From Thelephora terrestris (taxonomy: Eukaryota > Basidiomycota > Agaricomycetes > Thelephorales > Thelephoraceae), in NCBI GenBank assembly GCA_015956445.1, contig WIUZ02000008.1, positions 1,426,001 through 1,490,000 of the forward strand: 64,000 nt of DNA, in the 5' to 3' direction. The position numbers and the translations under genes are program-made. Under the pieces are notes generated by a model. That model was not told the origin of the DNA and ran no database searches. It saw only the letters and a program-made list of their open reading frames with translations. Positions 13,401 through 25,185 of this stretch are shown here, one piece after another (the first letter of the stretch is position 1; every line of letters starts with the position of its first letter).

Positions 13401-14254
13401 GGTAGTTCTCTGGACGTCTGTCGGCGTTAAGAAACCTATCCTTGCCATTTGAAAGTATACGATGGCGGAATTCCGCCGTTCGTATCTCACTGAATCGTAA
13501 CAAGCTTTCAGGATAGTGTGGCCCAAACCGACGTTTCCTATAGCAGAAGCAGCTTGAGTTATGGTGTTCAAACGCCAAGATTCGTTCGTACCGTTATGTA
13601 TCTGGGTATTGCTTCCAGCATTCTGTACTGCGATCTGAATTTTTGAAAGTTGTTCATCAAGGGATCGGATGCGGGTCAAGATTTTGGCGGTGAGATGTCC
13701 ATTGGCGGTGGAAGCGGGCGTGATTAGTTGGTGCCGCACGTAATTCGCCAGTTGGTGGTAGAGGGGATTGGAACCGTCGGAAAGGGAGAGGAACACGGCT
13801 TGGAACAGGTATCGCAAACAGTCGACGAACTGCCGTCGGTAGGTGTAATGTTCGAGAAGGGTCAACTCGATCAAGTCAATAGGAGACAGGTTAGGGTTTT
13901 GGACCAAGACTGTGTGGAGGAGTCCCGCGGCATAACGTTCGGAACATTCCAGCTGCTGGGCAACGAACACAGCGTGTTTGGCAAAATCCGCGTTGACCGC
14001 CATAGGCTTTCCGTTGACGGTGGCTCTACCTGTTTGATGGATTAGAGTGCGTTCGCAGGCGCGAACAGGTTTAAAGACGGACCGGACTCGAGCTCTTGTC
14101 GTTCCTGTGGATTTTGTGGCCCGACATGATAGAGATCGAGGATGTGTTGTTTGTTGGAAACGAGCTGGTCGAAGAGTTCCTGCTCGACGGATTGGAAGCC
14201 CTGGGGACCGAGGGCTGAGATGAGGGCTGACCGAAGACGCGAAAAGGGAGACAT
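7407..14254 (-). CDS. NUP192: Nuclear pore scaffold nucleoporin Nup192/Nup205
   Basis: This is the large inner-ring nucleoporin, which as an alpha-solenoid binds Nic96/Nup53 and holds the pore scaffold. Exon 1 starts at 14254 (MSPFSRLRSALISAL). A roughly 54-nt intron leads into one very long exon (about 14033-9213) that contains the family hallmark GKPMAVNADFAKHAVF followed by QQLECSERYAAGLLH. Smaller 3' exons follow: DDLNALYVYETKMSLS (about 9164-9000), VLEFLNAHRDTIVILLR (about 8770), and the last exon with LLLTVGIADTLEILLLLLW, ending NRAYIETICRRIRETTG and the stop at 7407. The coding length is about 2,000 residues, normal for fungal Nup192. Introns in the last 1.8 kb are placed only approximately. 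It diverges from Naa30 across a 223-bp shared promoter. Confidence 0.9.
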
Positions 14255-14477
14255 CGCGTGGGACAGACTGGAGAGTTAGAGTGTGAGTCGGAAACGCGAC
14301 TCGGTTCTTGGCACGTGTGGCTGAAGATCAGAGCCTGCGGCAAAGTTAACCCCGCTTGGTACTTACCTGCCAGATAGAAGCGCACATTGAACACGAGATC
14401 ATACCACTGGGGGGAACCTCTATATAAATCACCCTCAAGTTCCCCTCCAACTTTTAGCTCTTTCTTGCCTTCCCACC

Positions 14478-15293
14478 ATGCCTTCAATCGTCTACCGTCA
14501 GTACACCGGCGAACGCGACCTCCCTCACATCATCTCTCTCGTCGAGCATGAGCTCTCAGAGCCGTATGTCATATACACCTATCGGTACTTTCTAAACCAA
14601 TGGTATGTCTTTCTCTCCTTCTCCCACTCGACTCGATAACTCATTCCACCTCGCATAGGCCACATCTCTCTTACCTAGTAAGCCCCGTTCCGTGTGCCCC
14701 GTGTCGTTATCATCTCTCACCTGTGTTCTCTCGCTCTATCTAGGCTTACCCAGATGACAGCTCTAACGTCCCCGTCGGCTGTATTGTCTGTAAGCAAAGT
14801 CCACATAGAGAGTCCAGGAACCGGGGCTACATAGCCATGCTCAGCGTTCACAAGAACTGGCGGAAACGCGGTATCGGTAGGTGGTCGTCTGACCAAGCCC
14901 CCCGCCTCGTGTGCTCACTCGGTTGCATTAGCAACCTCTCTCATCCGACAGTCAGTGGAGAAGATGAAGCAGGACGGCGTTCAGGAGGTGAGCAGGGAGA
15001 TATCTACGCACCCCCATTCTCGTTTAATTTGGAATTGGCTATGATCCGTATGACAGGTCGTGCTCGAAACTGAATTCGATAACGCGGCAGCATTAGCCCT
15101 GTACGAGTCTCTCGGTTTCATCCGAGAGAAACGGCTGTTCCGGTTCTACCTTAACGGCAAAGACGCCTTCCGCCTCACGCTCTCCGTGGCCCCGTACTAC
15201 CCTCTTCCGCCTGGTCACGCCAACCTGAACTACCGGGCCATCTACGTTGCACCCAGGTACTCTGATTCTGATGACGATGAGTCCTCCAAGTGA
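14478..15293 (+). CDS. NAA30: NatC catalytic subunit, N-alpha-acetyltransferase 30 (Mak3)
   Basis: A GNAT-fold enzyme that, with Naa35 and Naa38, acetylates the N-terminal Met of proteins beginning Met-Leu, Met-Ile, Met-Phe and similar. It starts [18 protein letters not shown] at 14478. Exons joined by short introns give [31 protein letters not shown], then [19 protein letters not shown], which contains the acetyl-CoA pyrophosphate-binding R-x-x-G-x-A motif. [10 protein letters not shown] and [21 protein letters not shown] follow and are typical of Naa30. It ends in an acidic tail ([10 protein letters not shown]) at 15293. At about 190 residues it is near yeast Mak3 in size. All splice sites I used are GT..AG. 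Confidence 0.9.
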
Positions 15294-15521
15294 CCAATAT
15301 TTTGTCACTACGCGTTGACGCGTTGACGACTTGTCAAGATATCCCTTCTTTGTACAATTTCTTTTTGTAGCGTTTTCTTGGGCATCTTGGAGCAATCTCG
15401 TGTACATTTACGTACAACCTCTTCTAGCCGCATATCTCCCCAATAATTATAACCTATTTGCCCCGGCTCCGGCGGTCCGTCTCCCGAATTGAGTCGCCGC
15501 TTCCTTAAAGCATCCGTTAAT

Positions 15522-17343
15522 TCAAACAGGGCCGGAAAAGGCCGGATTCGCATCAAGGGACCGTCTCCCTTCGAGCCAAAGCATACTTTCTGTGGGGCAT
15601 CTACTCAACTGCAGGTCCCCAAAACCTTGTAAGGTTTGAATATTTGAATGCGTACCTTCATATGTCTTTGGGACCACGTTTCTTGATAACGGGGGCCCGT
15701 CTTCCACCACCCAAGTGAACCGAAAGTCGTTTGTCGTTTCTTCTAATCCGGTCGAAACATCCACTACGTTGGCCTCTACGCGAACGTGCTGCGAGCAACA
15801 AGGTTTTAAGCAACGGCTTACGAGATAAGAAGTGGGACGTACGACGATTGCAGGATACTTTCCGGATGCTGTGCTGTGGATGATCGTGGATCGAAGCCTA
15901 AGGATGCTTCCGATTGAAACTGGTTTTGCAAACGAGATCTTATCTAGGGACAGGAACCGGACGGGCCCGCGAGAGAAAAGGGTGGCGTTGGCGAATCCAA
16001 GTTCATACGCTAGACGCATCAGATACCCTGCATCGAACGGGGATTATCGCTTTAGTACACACGAATTCCCCGATCCGTACCTCCGAAGATCTTTGAGTGC
16101 GCGTTTCTGCTTTGGGGGAACATCAGCTGCGATTTCTCTATTGTCGTATCCGACATCCACACCCTCTCCGCTTCATGTGAAGGGGTGGCGATGTATCCGT
16201 CTTCGTATTGCCCGGCTTTCAGATAGAACGAGTGTAGTGCTTCCGCCTCAGCAGACGTCGGCGGTACCCGTGTCAATGCCGTTCTAGACTCCATCTGTCG
16301 TTTGTCTCGGAACCCTATGTCCAAATGTTCTCAAGGTCAAGAAGAGGGCAGATGAAACGACAATGAAGACCTTTTCCAATCTCGTACAGCTCCTTCTCTT
16401 CTGGAGTCGCAAGTGTCAGTTGGGGTACTTCGTAGGATCCCCCGCGAACGTCCCTACAAACCATACAGAATCGACCTATATCGGTGTTTTCAGAGATAGA
16501 CGAGGCATTATCGCCAACGGGCTCACCGAGCATAAGTGATTCTTCGTTCCCGCCGTCATCGAGGCCGATGAGCCGCACTACAATTTCCATAGAAGACCGG
16601 CCGGTATGAATTACGTGACCCGACAACCTCAGGTCTCGCAGTGGAGGATATATCGGAGCGAGCACGTCCAACCTTGCAAATAGCGCATCAGACGGCTTTC
16701 ACCCACTTGCGCTTTCTCTTACCTGTCTACGGAGGCCGTGACGACATAGAACCCTTGCTCTTGTATCGTTCCAACCGTTTCCGCTTCAGGTCCCAGGAGG
16801 TGCTTGTACGCAACCGATCCAGCAGTAGAGTCCAACACTTCCATGATCTTACCGGTCCGGATCCCTCCGGAAGCGTTGGTGTATTGCTCCAGAAACTCCG
16901 GCGAAGATTTGAATGGGAGGGTTACTTCACAATACGAGTCGTGCATATTGCGATTCGTCGCCCGAGGTTTCCGTAGTGGCGCCGTTTCCGAACCTTTTTC
17001 CGTTTTGCAATCGGGCTTCATATTCAAGAGAGCATCTGACCAGAAGACGTGAGGCCGAGGCCGCACCACCCTGTCATGTGTCAATCCGAGTACTATCGGC
17101 CTTGACAGAACGTGGGTACGCTCACGACTGGCGTCTTGTAGACCTGTTACCTGATAGCCATATTTCTCAATGCGCAAGACAACGGAGATGAACGGATCCC
17201 GTATACTGACGAACGGCGTTGAGCAACTTGTCAATGTTTTGGACATTCGCGCTCTCCTCTGCCGGTGAAGCCACAGAGCTAAATCCGCAGCGTGACAGGG
17301 TGGTTATCTTTGCGGAATACCGTCTGATACCAGTTCGGAGCAT
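15522..17343 (-). CDS. Mitochondrial acyl-CoA thioesterase, ACOT9-like (double hotdog)
   Basis: This enzyme hydrolyses acyl-CoA to free acid and CoA, most likely in the mitochondrion. The start is MLRTGIRRYSAKITTLSR at 17343; this Arg/Ser-rich, acid-poor leader looks like a mitochondrial targeting peptide. The first hotdog domain contains NMHDSYCEVTLPF and GGIRTGKIMEVLDS. The second, further downstream, has the family motif SKIFGGYLMRLAYELGF followed by FLSLDKISFAKPVSIGS. The last short exon (LSRCPTESMLWLEGRR..) ends at 15522 after an intron with a CTGCAG acceptor. Seven or more short introns are implied. Two hotdog domains and the length match the ACOT9/ACOT10 family. The acyl chain preference cannot be read from the sequence. 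Confidence 0.8.
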
Positions 17344-18407
17344 TGTTAAGAGAGGCAAAAGTCACGTGTATGACTATCTAGCGATCTTTACTGTTACAAT
17401 TACAGTGTATTACACCACGCACCACGGCGTGAGGGGACTCGCCAACAGACTCGGGACGAGCTTATACTTATCCCTGCGGTCTTCAATGGCCCCTAAGAGT
17501 GCTGACCCCTGCGTGGTGCGCTGGAACTCCTTTCTCCGATGTTGTTCTCGCTCCCGAAGCTTGAAGCCCTCGTCGGATCACTTCCTCAGCACCTTGGCGC
17601 CAGGGGTGCTACACGACCTCCGAGATGTCTTGAACTTTGGAAATGAATCCTCGAGTCTCTACAAAAAATGAGGTATTTTTTGACCTGATTCTCCTTTTCT
17701 CGCACCACCCACGCACTTCAATATTTTCCAGGCATCTTCGGTCACTGCCCTTTGCAAAACGATGGCTCACTTTTTTAGAACTAGCAAACCTCGGACGTAT
17801 TGGGCCCTGTCTCGAGGCGGGTAGCTCTTGCAATCATTTTTCATGTTGCGCACCCCCCCAAGAGCCGATCGTGTCCGCCTCGCTCGCGACGGGACATCCT
17901 GCCCACTTCCTTTCGTACGGTAGGGAACATGTCCTGGTATTGTTCCAATACTCGGTGGCACCTAAATCTCCTCTCTTCTTCTCGGAGTCCCGATTCCCGT
18001 ATCTCCCGTGAACGGCAACACGCAATCAAGCCCATCCAGAAATTTCTCTGGGCAAAGACAAATGTCGAGAATACGTACCCAGAGTGTTCTTGATCATGTG
18101 TAAATGGCTCCCGACCAAAAGACGGACCAGAAGTATCCCAGCTGGCACTCACGATCTGACTCCGGCGTGCGTTCGTTTGTCGTTCAGAAGAGTTGTGATT
18201 CTGCGGTCGAGTGGTCGAGTGATTTTCATTAGGTACGTGTTACTTCTGCAAAATGCGCAGTTCCCTCCCTGAAGAAAATATCTGTAATCGCAGCGTACAG
18301 CGAGATAAGTAGCATCGCAATCGGCCCTCTCCCTGACCTTTCATTACGTCAGACCGTCAGATTGTGCAGATTTCCTCCCGTTGATTGTATTGGTGGTATC
18401 GGTAACG
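17344..18407. other. Intergenic, about 1 kb; one unrecognised possible small gene
   Basis: This lies between the ACOT9-like start and the 3' end of the left HNH gene. A plus-strand frame at about 17486-17671 (MAPKSADPCVV...) and scattered open stretches downstream (around 17,760 and 17,850) could be exons of a small gene, but I could not build a convincing model and recognise no family. Confidence 0.3.
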
Positions 18408-19585
18408 CTATCGCATCAGACCGAGACCGTAGAGCAGAGAATCAAGGCGTGTACTCCCATCTGAAGCCAGGACACGAAGCTCATCCATGTCACGCCAATA
18501 GGCTTCGAAATACTCCCCTGCACCAGTCAAATAGAGGACTCGTGAAAAAGCGGCATGTAGTTCCAAAATCTGCGGATCAGGGAGATCGATCCCTTCAGAA
18601 TGTGCGTTAACGAACGTTACAACTTTTCCGGCATATTCCGTAAAAACATCCCCGGCCTTGACTGTGTAGGTGTCGGGTGCGTTCTACAATATTGTACAGA
18701 TGTAAGCGATTATGAACAAATGGGATTTCGGATGACACACCGTTTTCTCAAACCACAATTTGAAGTTTGAAAACATAGGGCCGAGATCCGCGCGGAGGAG
18801 CAAGCCGTTCGAAGGACCGTTTGTTTTCAACCCAGCAAGCTTTCTCACATCAAAAGAACCCCAGGCCGCAATCATATCCAAGGATTCGGAAGGTTGTTGA
18901 AAGTAGTTTGAGGAAAATGGAAGAATGTGACATGCGATAGTGGCTCCGTGAAAAGCCTGCTGGGATCGGACGAAATCCATCGACGCCTCGATTCCATAGT
19001 TGCCAGTGATGGGACATCTATCGCCCTGACGCAGACGGAGCTAAGTGACATGAGATGCGCGTAATATACTAATTGCAACGCAAACGCTTACAAGAGTGTG
19101 GAAGGCCTTCTGATCGCCTCGTGAAGCACCCTCGATTAACTGCGCTGTTTCTTGAGTGTGTGGACTGTGCCTGGTAGATGATGATATGCCTTTTTTGGTA
19201 TTGCCACTTGCTTTGACTATGGTATTCATAAACAACTATCATTACCATGAAGACTAACGTACTTACCAGGGCAAAGAAGGTATGTCAACCATGTCTCAGC
19301 TAATTGGATCAGAAATGCAGCTGGGTCTTCCTCTCCGTCATAAGCGAGTATCGCATATGCGACATAGTGCTTGCCCCTATCGTCGATTGCGAGGTCGATA
19401 AGGCTATGGAGTAAGGTAGCCACTCCAATTTCTTTGTGAAGCAACTTGTCCTTTGTGTATATATCGATGGCTCTTTCGGCTTTCCTGACCATGTGATTAA
19501 TAGCCACTGTATCTTCAGGGCGCTGACTCTTGAAGGCATGGAGAACAGACATGACAGATTCTTCAGAGACACGTCGTTCCATCAT
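18408..19585 (-). CDS. HNH-domain protein, left member of an inverted gene pair
   Basis: It starts MMERRVSEESVMSVLHAF at 19585. The N-terminal half is helical and family-specific (RGKHYVAYAILAY). A short region (IVKASGNTKKGI) leads into an HNH_2-type domain: CPITG after LRLRQGDR, then ACHILPFS, then NGLLLRADLGPMFSNFKLWF. These are the Cys/His/Asn-containing positions of the fungal HNH proteins. The last exon ends LYGLGLMR at 18408. HNH domains of this type are ββα-metal nuclease folds. In mushrooms these proteins are abundant and mostly uncharacterised, so nuclease activity is inferred. Three or four introns are present. It is a clear paralogue of the gene at 20017-21257. Confidence 0.75.
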
Positions 19586-20016
19586 GAGGGGATAGAGCAA
19601 GGCCTGGAATTGTGGGCTGAGGTTGTTGCTGTGTGAGACGCGGCACGTTGAAACTGAAACAAAGGACTCACGCTACAGAACTGCCAAGGGCGGGGTGCAG
19701 TAGAATTACAGGAGACGATGTAGGCGCGAGAGATACTGTACTAGCTGATTTGGAGATTGACGCAAAAAGTGCCGATCGCGAGAGGCGTGGCTACCGACAG
19801 CCACTGGCAGAGTACGGCCGGCCGCATAAAGCGTTGAGATAAGTACTAGTGCGGCAGATACAATTAAAAATTCCAGTTTTTACGACGGGAAAACAGATAT
19901 ACATCCACAGATGGATAGGCATAAAAGTGCAGAAGGAGGCAGTTTCGTGTTATAGACTTCGTCCAGCCAATCGTAACCGTGTGAAAGCTCCATTCCACCC
20001 CTTGAATCATATCGAG
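19586..20016. promoter_or_regulatory. Shared 5' region between two divergent HNH paralogues
   Basis: The two related HNH genes point away from each other across 431 bp. I see no clear TATA box or palindrome that would pair the promoters. Short open frames here are not convincing. The arrangement suggests one bidirectional promoter region, by inference. Confidence 0.4.
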
Positions 20017-21257
20017 ATGAAACGAACTGCCTCTGAAGAACTTGTTTTGGCTGTTCTCTATGATTTCAAGGACCAGGATCCTGAAGATACAGCGACTATT
20101 AACTCCATGGTTACAGAAGCCAAAACAGCCATCGATTCGCACGCAAAGGACGCGTTGCTTCAAAAAAACATTAGAGTGGATGCCTTATTCCACAGCCTTA
20201 TCGACTTCGCAATCAACGATAGGGGCAAGCATTATGTCGCGTATGCAATACTTGCCTACAAGGAGGTGGAAGACCCATGTGCATTTCTGGTTCAATTAGC
20301 TGAAGCGTGGTTGGCATACCTTATTTACCCTGGTGAGCACGTTGGCCTTCACGGCAATGGTAATTTTTCTACGGATACCATAGTCAAAGCAAGTGGCAAC
20401 ATCAAGAAAGGCATACCGTCTACCAGGCAAACCCCGCACATCCAAGAAACAGCGCAATTAATCCAGAGCGCTGAACGGGGCAATCAGAAGGCCTTCCGCA
20501 GCCTCGTAAGTGTTTGCCTTGCAATTCTTCTACACGCATCTCATTTTGCTTAGCTCCGTCTACGTCAGGGCGATAGATGCCCCATTACCGGCGCATATGG
20601 ACTAGATGCGTTGGGGGATCTTGTTCCGCAGGAGGGTTCTCAATCAGCCACTATCGCATGTCATATTCTTCCGTTTTCTTTAAACGACTTTAAAGAAGGA
20701 TCTTCCAAAACCTTTGTAACTTCTGGTTATTCTTTTCTATCTCATAATATTGACCTCCTTCTTCAGAACGGCGCAGTAGTTACCTGGGGTATGATTGGGG
20801 CATGGGGTTCTTTAGATGTGGAAAAGCTTGCTGAGCCGAAAATCAATGGTCCTTCGAATGGCTTGCTCCTCCGCGCGGATATCGACCCTATGTTCTCAAA
20901 CTTCAAATTGTGGTTTGAGAAAACGGTGTGTCATCTGAACCCCATTCGTTTATAATCGCTTACATCTGTTCAATATCCTAGGACGAGCCCGACACCTACG
21001 TACTCGCGAAGCCCGAGAAGCTCAAGACGCAATATGCTGGCAAAGTTGTAACGTTTGTCAATGAACATTCTGAGAGGATCGATCTCCCTGATCCACAGCT
21101 TTTGGAACTACATGCCGCTTTTTCGCGAGTCTTCCATGTGTCTGGTGCAGGGGAGTGTATTGAAGCTTATTGGCGTGACATGGATGAGATTCGTGTCCTA
21201 GCTTCAAATGGGAGTACAAACCTTGATTTTCTGCTTATGGCGCCCGTGACCCGGTGA
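20017..21257 (+). CDS. HNH-domain protein, right member of an inverted gene pair
   Basis: It starts MKRTASEELVLAVLYDF at 20017 and runs open through SLIDFAINDRGKHYVAYA to QKAFRSLV. A short intron (about 20508-20552) leads to LRLRQGDRCPITGAYGLD, ACHILPFSLNDF and NGLLLRADIDPMFSNFKLWF, so the full HNH_2 core is kept. After a further intron, DTYVLAKPEKLKTQYAGKVV and the C-terminal AYWRDMDEIRVLASNGS are shared with the left gene; it ends at 21257. Compared with the left copy it has an insertion of about 25 residues between HILPFS and IGAWGS. The C-terminus differs (LLMAPVTR against LLYGLGLMR), so the two have diverged in length and tail. Confidence 0.78.
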
Positions 21258-21890
21258 CAGGCCACCTCAAAACCTGATATTTTTAATGGGAGTGACAATC
21301 GTTATTATTCGGCTGCTACTGTAGATACTCCATCCCAGGTACTTAAGAAGTTTGGCCGGCAAGGGGCGAGACCCGGCGATTGTGGTGGTTCATTTGCCCA
21401 GTGTCAGATTCGCGGAGGGGTCTGACACTGGATGTAAATCTGGACCAAATCGAGGAAAAAATGTGCTGGGGTCTGTTTTCCGGACGAAATACCGTCCAAG
21501 CGAGAAAAATATATGTTCTAATGACTACATATGAAAATACCCGGGCTTTCAGGCACTCGGGCCGTGTACCTCTCTGGGTGATTTCGGTGACGCACGCCTT
21601 GCAAAATCGATCTCAAATGCAGAACTCTATGTCTGTCTTAAACGATAGTAATATAGTTCCTAGTACACAGCAGAGACCCAGACGTCGTAAAGAACGCGGG
21701 AGGATAGAAGTGAGAGTGTGAGAAGGTGAATGCGAGAGCGCCCCAGGAGTATATAGAGGAAAAGCAACAATGCGACAACAAATCAAAATCGACAGAAGAA
21801 CAAGGGGAGAGAGGGTAAGAGCAGGATAAAACAACATTTCAATGACCCGATCAGTTCGACCTTGAGGAACCAGTCCCAAACTCTTGGATG
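21258..21890. other. Intergenic region between HNH gene and DUF6533-like gene (3' to 3')
   Basis: About 630 bases between convergent genes. Short frames only; no repeat, RNA gene or conserved coding segment was recognised. Confidence 0.4.
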
Positions 21891-23838
21891 TCACGAGCTG
21901 TTGTCGCCCTCGATTTCGGCGCTATGGCCTTGATCGGCATGGGCATCGATGGAATACGTAGTGCTGAGAAACTCAGGGCCACCAACGTTGGTGCCAGGAC
22001 GGGGTATACCAGTAAATTGGAGGCTGGTGGACATGTCGGTCATCTCAATTTCCGTTCTACTCGGATAAGAGAGACTTCTGAGGTTTAAGAGAAGACGCGA
22101 CCCCTGGATTGGAGCTAAAGCGAAGGCAAGCTAGAAACTGGGGGTGGAAACTCACAGCGATGCATCCGGCGGTATTTGACGGGGTAACGAACAAGGAGGA
22201 GAGAAACGGCGGTGCATACTCAAAGACAAAGAGGTTTACGATCAGCAACGCAAAGATACTGGTCCCCGATTAGCGATGTGAAACATTGTCGCAGGATCTA
22301 AATGTATGAACTTACATAGAAAAGTACACGGCAGAATCCCTTGCCTGGAGATGACTGATCAGAACAGAATATACAGGGAGATGATTCGTGAAAATATACC
22401 ATGAGGGTCAATGTGGGAGGGGCGGCCCACCGGTCTTTCCACCAAGCAACGGCCCTCGACATCACAAGAACAAACAGTAAACCTGGCGTGCACCATAAGC
22501 ATTGACGGCAGCTGCAACATTTCGAACTTACTTTCGATAATGACAGGTGCAATCCTAGACATGAGCCAATTAAGCGTTGGCTAGAGTGACGCAAAACAGG
22601 GGAGCCTCACCAGTAGCCAGCAATGAGCGCAGGAACGCTTGCGGCGTAACAGCCTGGAAGCATGCTGAAGTCCTGGACAACTGGCGGAATTAAATTAGAA
22701 ATTCGAGGGAAATGGTGGATGGGTAATCGTACTGTGGACTTTTTCTCCGACAAAGTCACGAATTGTGAGGCCAACGAGAGTGGCAACGCCGCCTAGAAGC
22801 ACCAACATCAGTCCTTGGTTAGGCGAGACAAGGGGAATACTTGCATAGATAAAAGCAGCAGGCAAGAACCAAGACGGGCTGAGAAGGGAATTAACGGTGA
22901 AGGTTTGATGTGGAAATTGGTTTGTCGCACCGTGTTGCCTCTATCTATTTGGTAAGGTTAGGTTGATTAGATTGAAGAGGGCAAGGCTGTATAACATACA
23001 AAGAGCCCACACGCGGGAGAGAAGGATGCCTGGAACGGGGAAGTGAGAAAAGTAAAATGATGAGAGAGGTGAACGAGCGATACCTTCGGTGGTCGCATGA
23101 GTGACGGTCGTGCAACTAGGTGGAGATTAGTTACAGCTCAAGTCGTTGATGGGAAATGTACTCGCACAGCGAGCCAACGTAAGTAAAAGACACAGCTGGG
23201 AGAGAGAACGTTAAGCACTTGAGCGATTGATGACAGTCAACCTGGAAATACTAACAACTAACGACGGTGTTCAGTGTGGTGAAGAAACAAGTTTCGAGGG
23301 TAGAACTTACATCCTCCGGAAGGTGAGTCCGTGTTGAAGCTAGGGACGGGGTAAGAATGAAGGAACGGCCGGAGATATGTCGGGGATATACTAACCAATG
23401 CCGTTAAAGCTAGGAACAAGCGTCAGAGATGAAGGCGAACGAGGCGCACAACATACGCACACAAGCATAGGTATCACAACGTATCTGTTGATTAAGAAAA
23501 GGCACTTGATTATCGAGAAGCGAAGGCTATGAGAAATGTGAGTTTGTTTGGTGAGATTGAGTGGGCGGATGGGGGTTACTGACGTCCACATTCGTGTGAT
23601 CTACGGAAGCAGATAGGCGGTAATCAGGTCTGAACGGAGGACGGTGGGAGTTTGCGCTTACCTCTTCTCGGAGGGTGAGCGCATAGTCATACAGGAGGGT
23701 CGTCGCGCAAGCAGCTGTGAGGAGAGTTGAGAACGTTCCAGGGTGGGGGAGGGCGGAGTTCACGAGACCTGTCACGTAGGCGACAACATAGGCCTGATTG
23801 GCCATGTCAAGATATTCTTTGGAGGGTATCTCGGACAT
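21891..23838 (-). CDS. DUF6533-like multi-pass membrane protein
   Basis: It starts MSEIPSKEYLDMANQAYVV at 23838. The first exon continues through a hydrophobic segment ending LTAACATTLLYDYALTLREEV. The TLLYDYALTLREEV stretch matches the start of the DUF6533 family, multi-pass membrane proteins greatly expanded in Agaricomycetes and of unknown function. Many small exons follow between about 23,650 and 22,100 with hydrophobic character, and I did not place all their borders. The last exon reads TEIEMTDMSTSLQFTG and ends EGDNSS at 21891; the TEIEMT segment is also typical of the family's cytosolic tail. Function is unknown. The surrounding genes give no clue. Confidence 0.6.
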
Positions 23839-24544
23839 TGCTGGGAAGGTGGAAATGAGGGAGAGGGGGGGACATGCAGTCTGGGGAAGGGGAAGAAGCA
23901 GTGAGAAGTCACACGGCTGGCGAACGACTCTATATATTGATTTCATATGTGGACCGTTAGCCGACGTACAACAGCCTACGAGTCGGCGTCGATTGTAACC
24001 CGGAAGGGTCTGTCGGAGCGGGCAGGTCGCCAGCGAACACTCACGTACGCTTATATGCCCTCTTCTGTTCGCGGGTGAGATCGTTCCTGGTGCCGTTTCT
24101 CACGAAATACTGGCACTGAGGGTGATGCATGATGATCATAGACTGATAAACTAGCGATGACCTACTGTCGCGGGTGAACACGGAGCCGAAGGGAACGGAT
24201 CCGACTGGGGTAAGGGTTGATTAATGTGTGGGTAGTCAACCGAACAGTACTCATTTCGCTTGTGTCAACGCCTCGAAAGCGAGAGTGCGATAGGTAACGA
24301 TTATGGGCGGTTTCAGAGACCGCCCGGGTAGACGTCATGCGCTTGGCCACTTCTCTTCCGGGAAGCCGACAAACGCTGAGAACTTACTGTATCCAGGTCA
24401 TACTTGTTGGCTATCAGATTGTCGATTACCCGGCACAACCTTTATCAGAATTAGACGTCTCTTGATCTGCTTCAAGTCTATCTTACTTACTCCCCCAATC
24501 ACTTCTTCCGTTTCTCCAGGCTCGTGATTATGACCCTCGTCATA
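23839..24544. other. Intergenic/unresolved; possible 3' exons of the small minus-strand gene
   Basis: Minus-strand coding-like stretches at about 24,497-24,400 (KIDLKQIKRRLILIKVVPG) and 24,350-24,162 could be further exons of the hypothetical gene that starts at 25056, but the joins are uncertain. The 23,839-24,160 part is the presumed promoter of the DUF6533-like gene. Confidence 0.3.
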
Positions 24545-25056
24545 TCAAATATACAAACCATCTTTGTGTCTGGCACACAAGCCACTGACATGATCTCGTC
24601 CAGCATTTTCATGCGACTCGGTGGAAGACGTGACGTCCACTACACTGCCAGGAACTAGATATGCACCCTCAAGCCTCGTGGCATACTCACCTCCGAGGCG
24701 AAGTAGCAGTAAGTTGACAACAACGAACCGCGTAAGGATTTCCCCCAGTTCATGCGACCACTTCCAAATCAACGACCTGGGAGGGGCTGTTTAGCCTTCA
24801 TTTCAAAGTCTTCTAGTCAGCGCATAATGAATATTCATCCGCACGACCAATGGGTCGAGTTCGTGCTCATGAGAACCATCACGCCGAAAGCAAGTCCCTC
24901 GTACATCGCGCGTACGTGGAGTCGGCCAACCGATGGGGCGTCCATGTCCAAACCGAAGTATATCGTAAAGGGATGCAGGCGAAAGAGGGAGAGCGCAGCT
25001 TTATCTCGTGGATTCATACCAGGAATCCCTGTCGCTCGCTGTTCCTGTTCCACCAT
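24545..25056 (-). CDS. Hypothetical small membrane-associated protein (3' end unresolved)
   Basis: I do not recognise this protein. An ATG at 25056 opens MVEQEQRATGIPGMNPRDKA, then SLFRLHPFTIYFGLDMDAP and a hydrophobic stretch LAFGVMVLM. A plausible intron (GTGCGG donor at about 24849, CCCAG acceptor at about 24784) joins to LIWKWSHELGEILTRFVVV and LLLRLGGEYATRLEGAYL, with a stop at 24545 if no later intron exists. Two hydrophobic segments suggest a membrane protein of about 150 residues. Its start lies 129 bp from the divergent Sft2 start. The codon pattern and the splice fit are the only support. The 3' end may extend to about 24,160. Confidence 0.38.
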
Positions 25057-25185
25057 TGCCACCCCAGTCAATGTTGGCGGCAACCAGTGTTCTGACCGGT
25101 CATGTGATCATTGCCTTTGCGGTGCCACTGTGAGTGTGACTGCGAGTGAGAGCGATCGTTCAATAATCCCATCTCCCGACAACCC

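Noticed and set aside
9400-13578. Many plus- and minus-strand frames of 60-180 codons within the Nup192 exon
   Set aside because: They overlap a long, well-supported coding exon in other frames.
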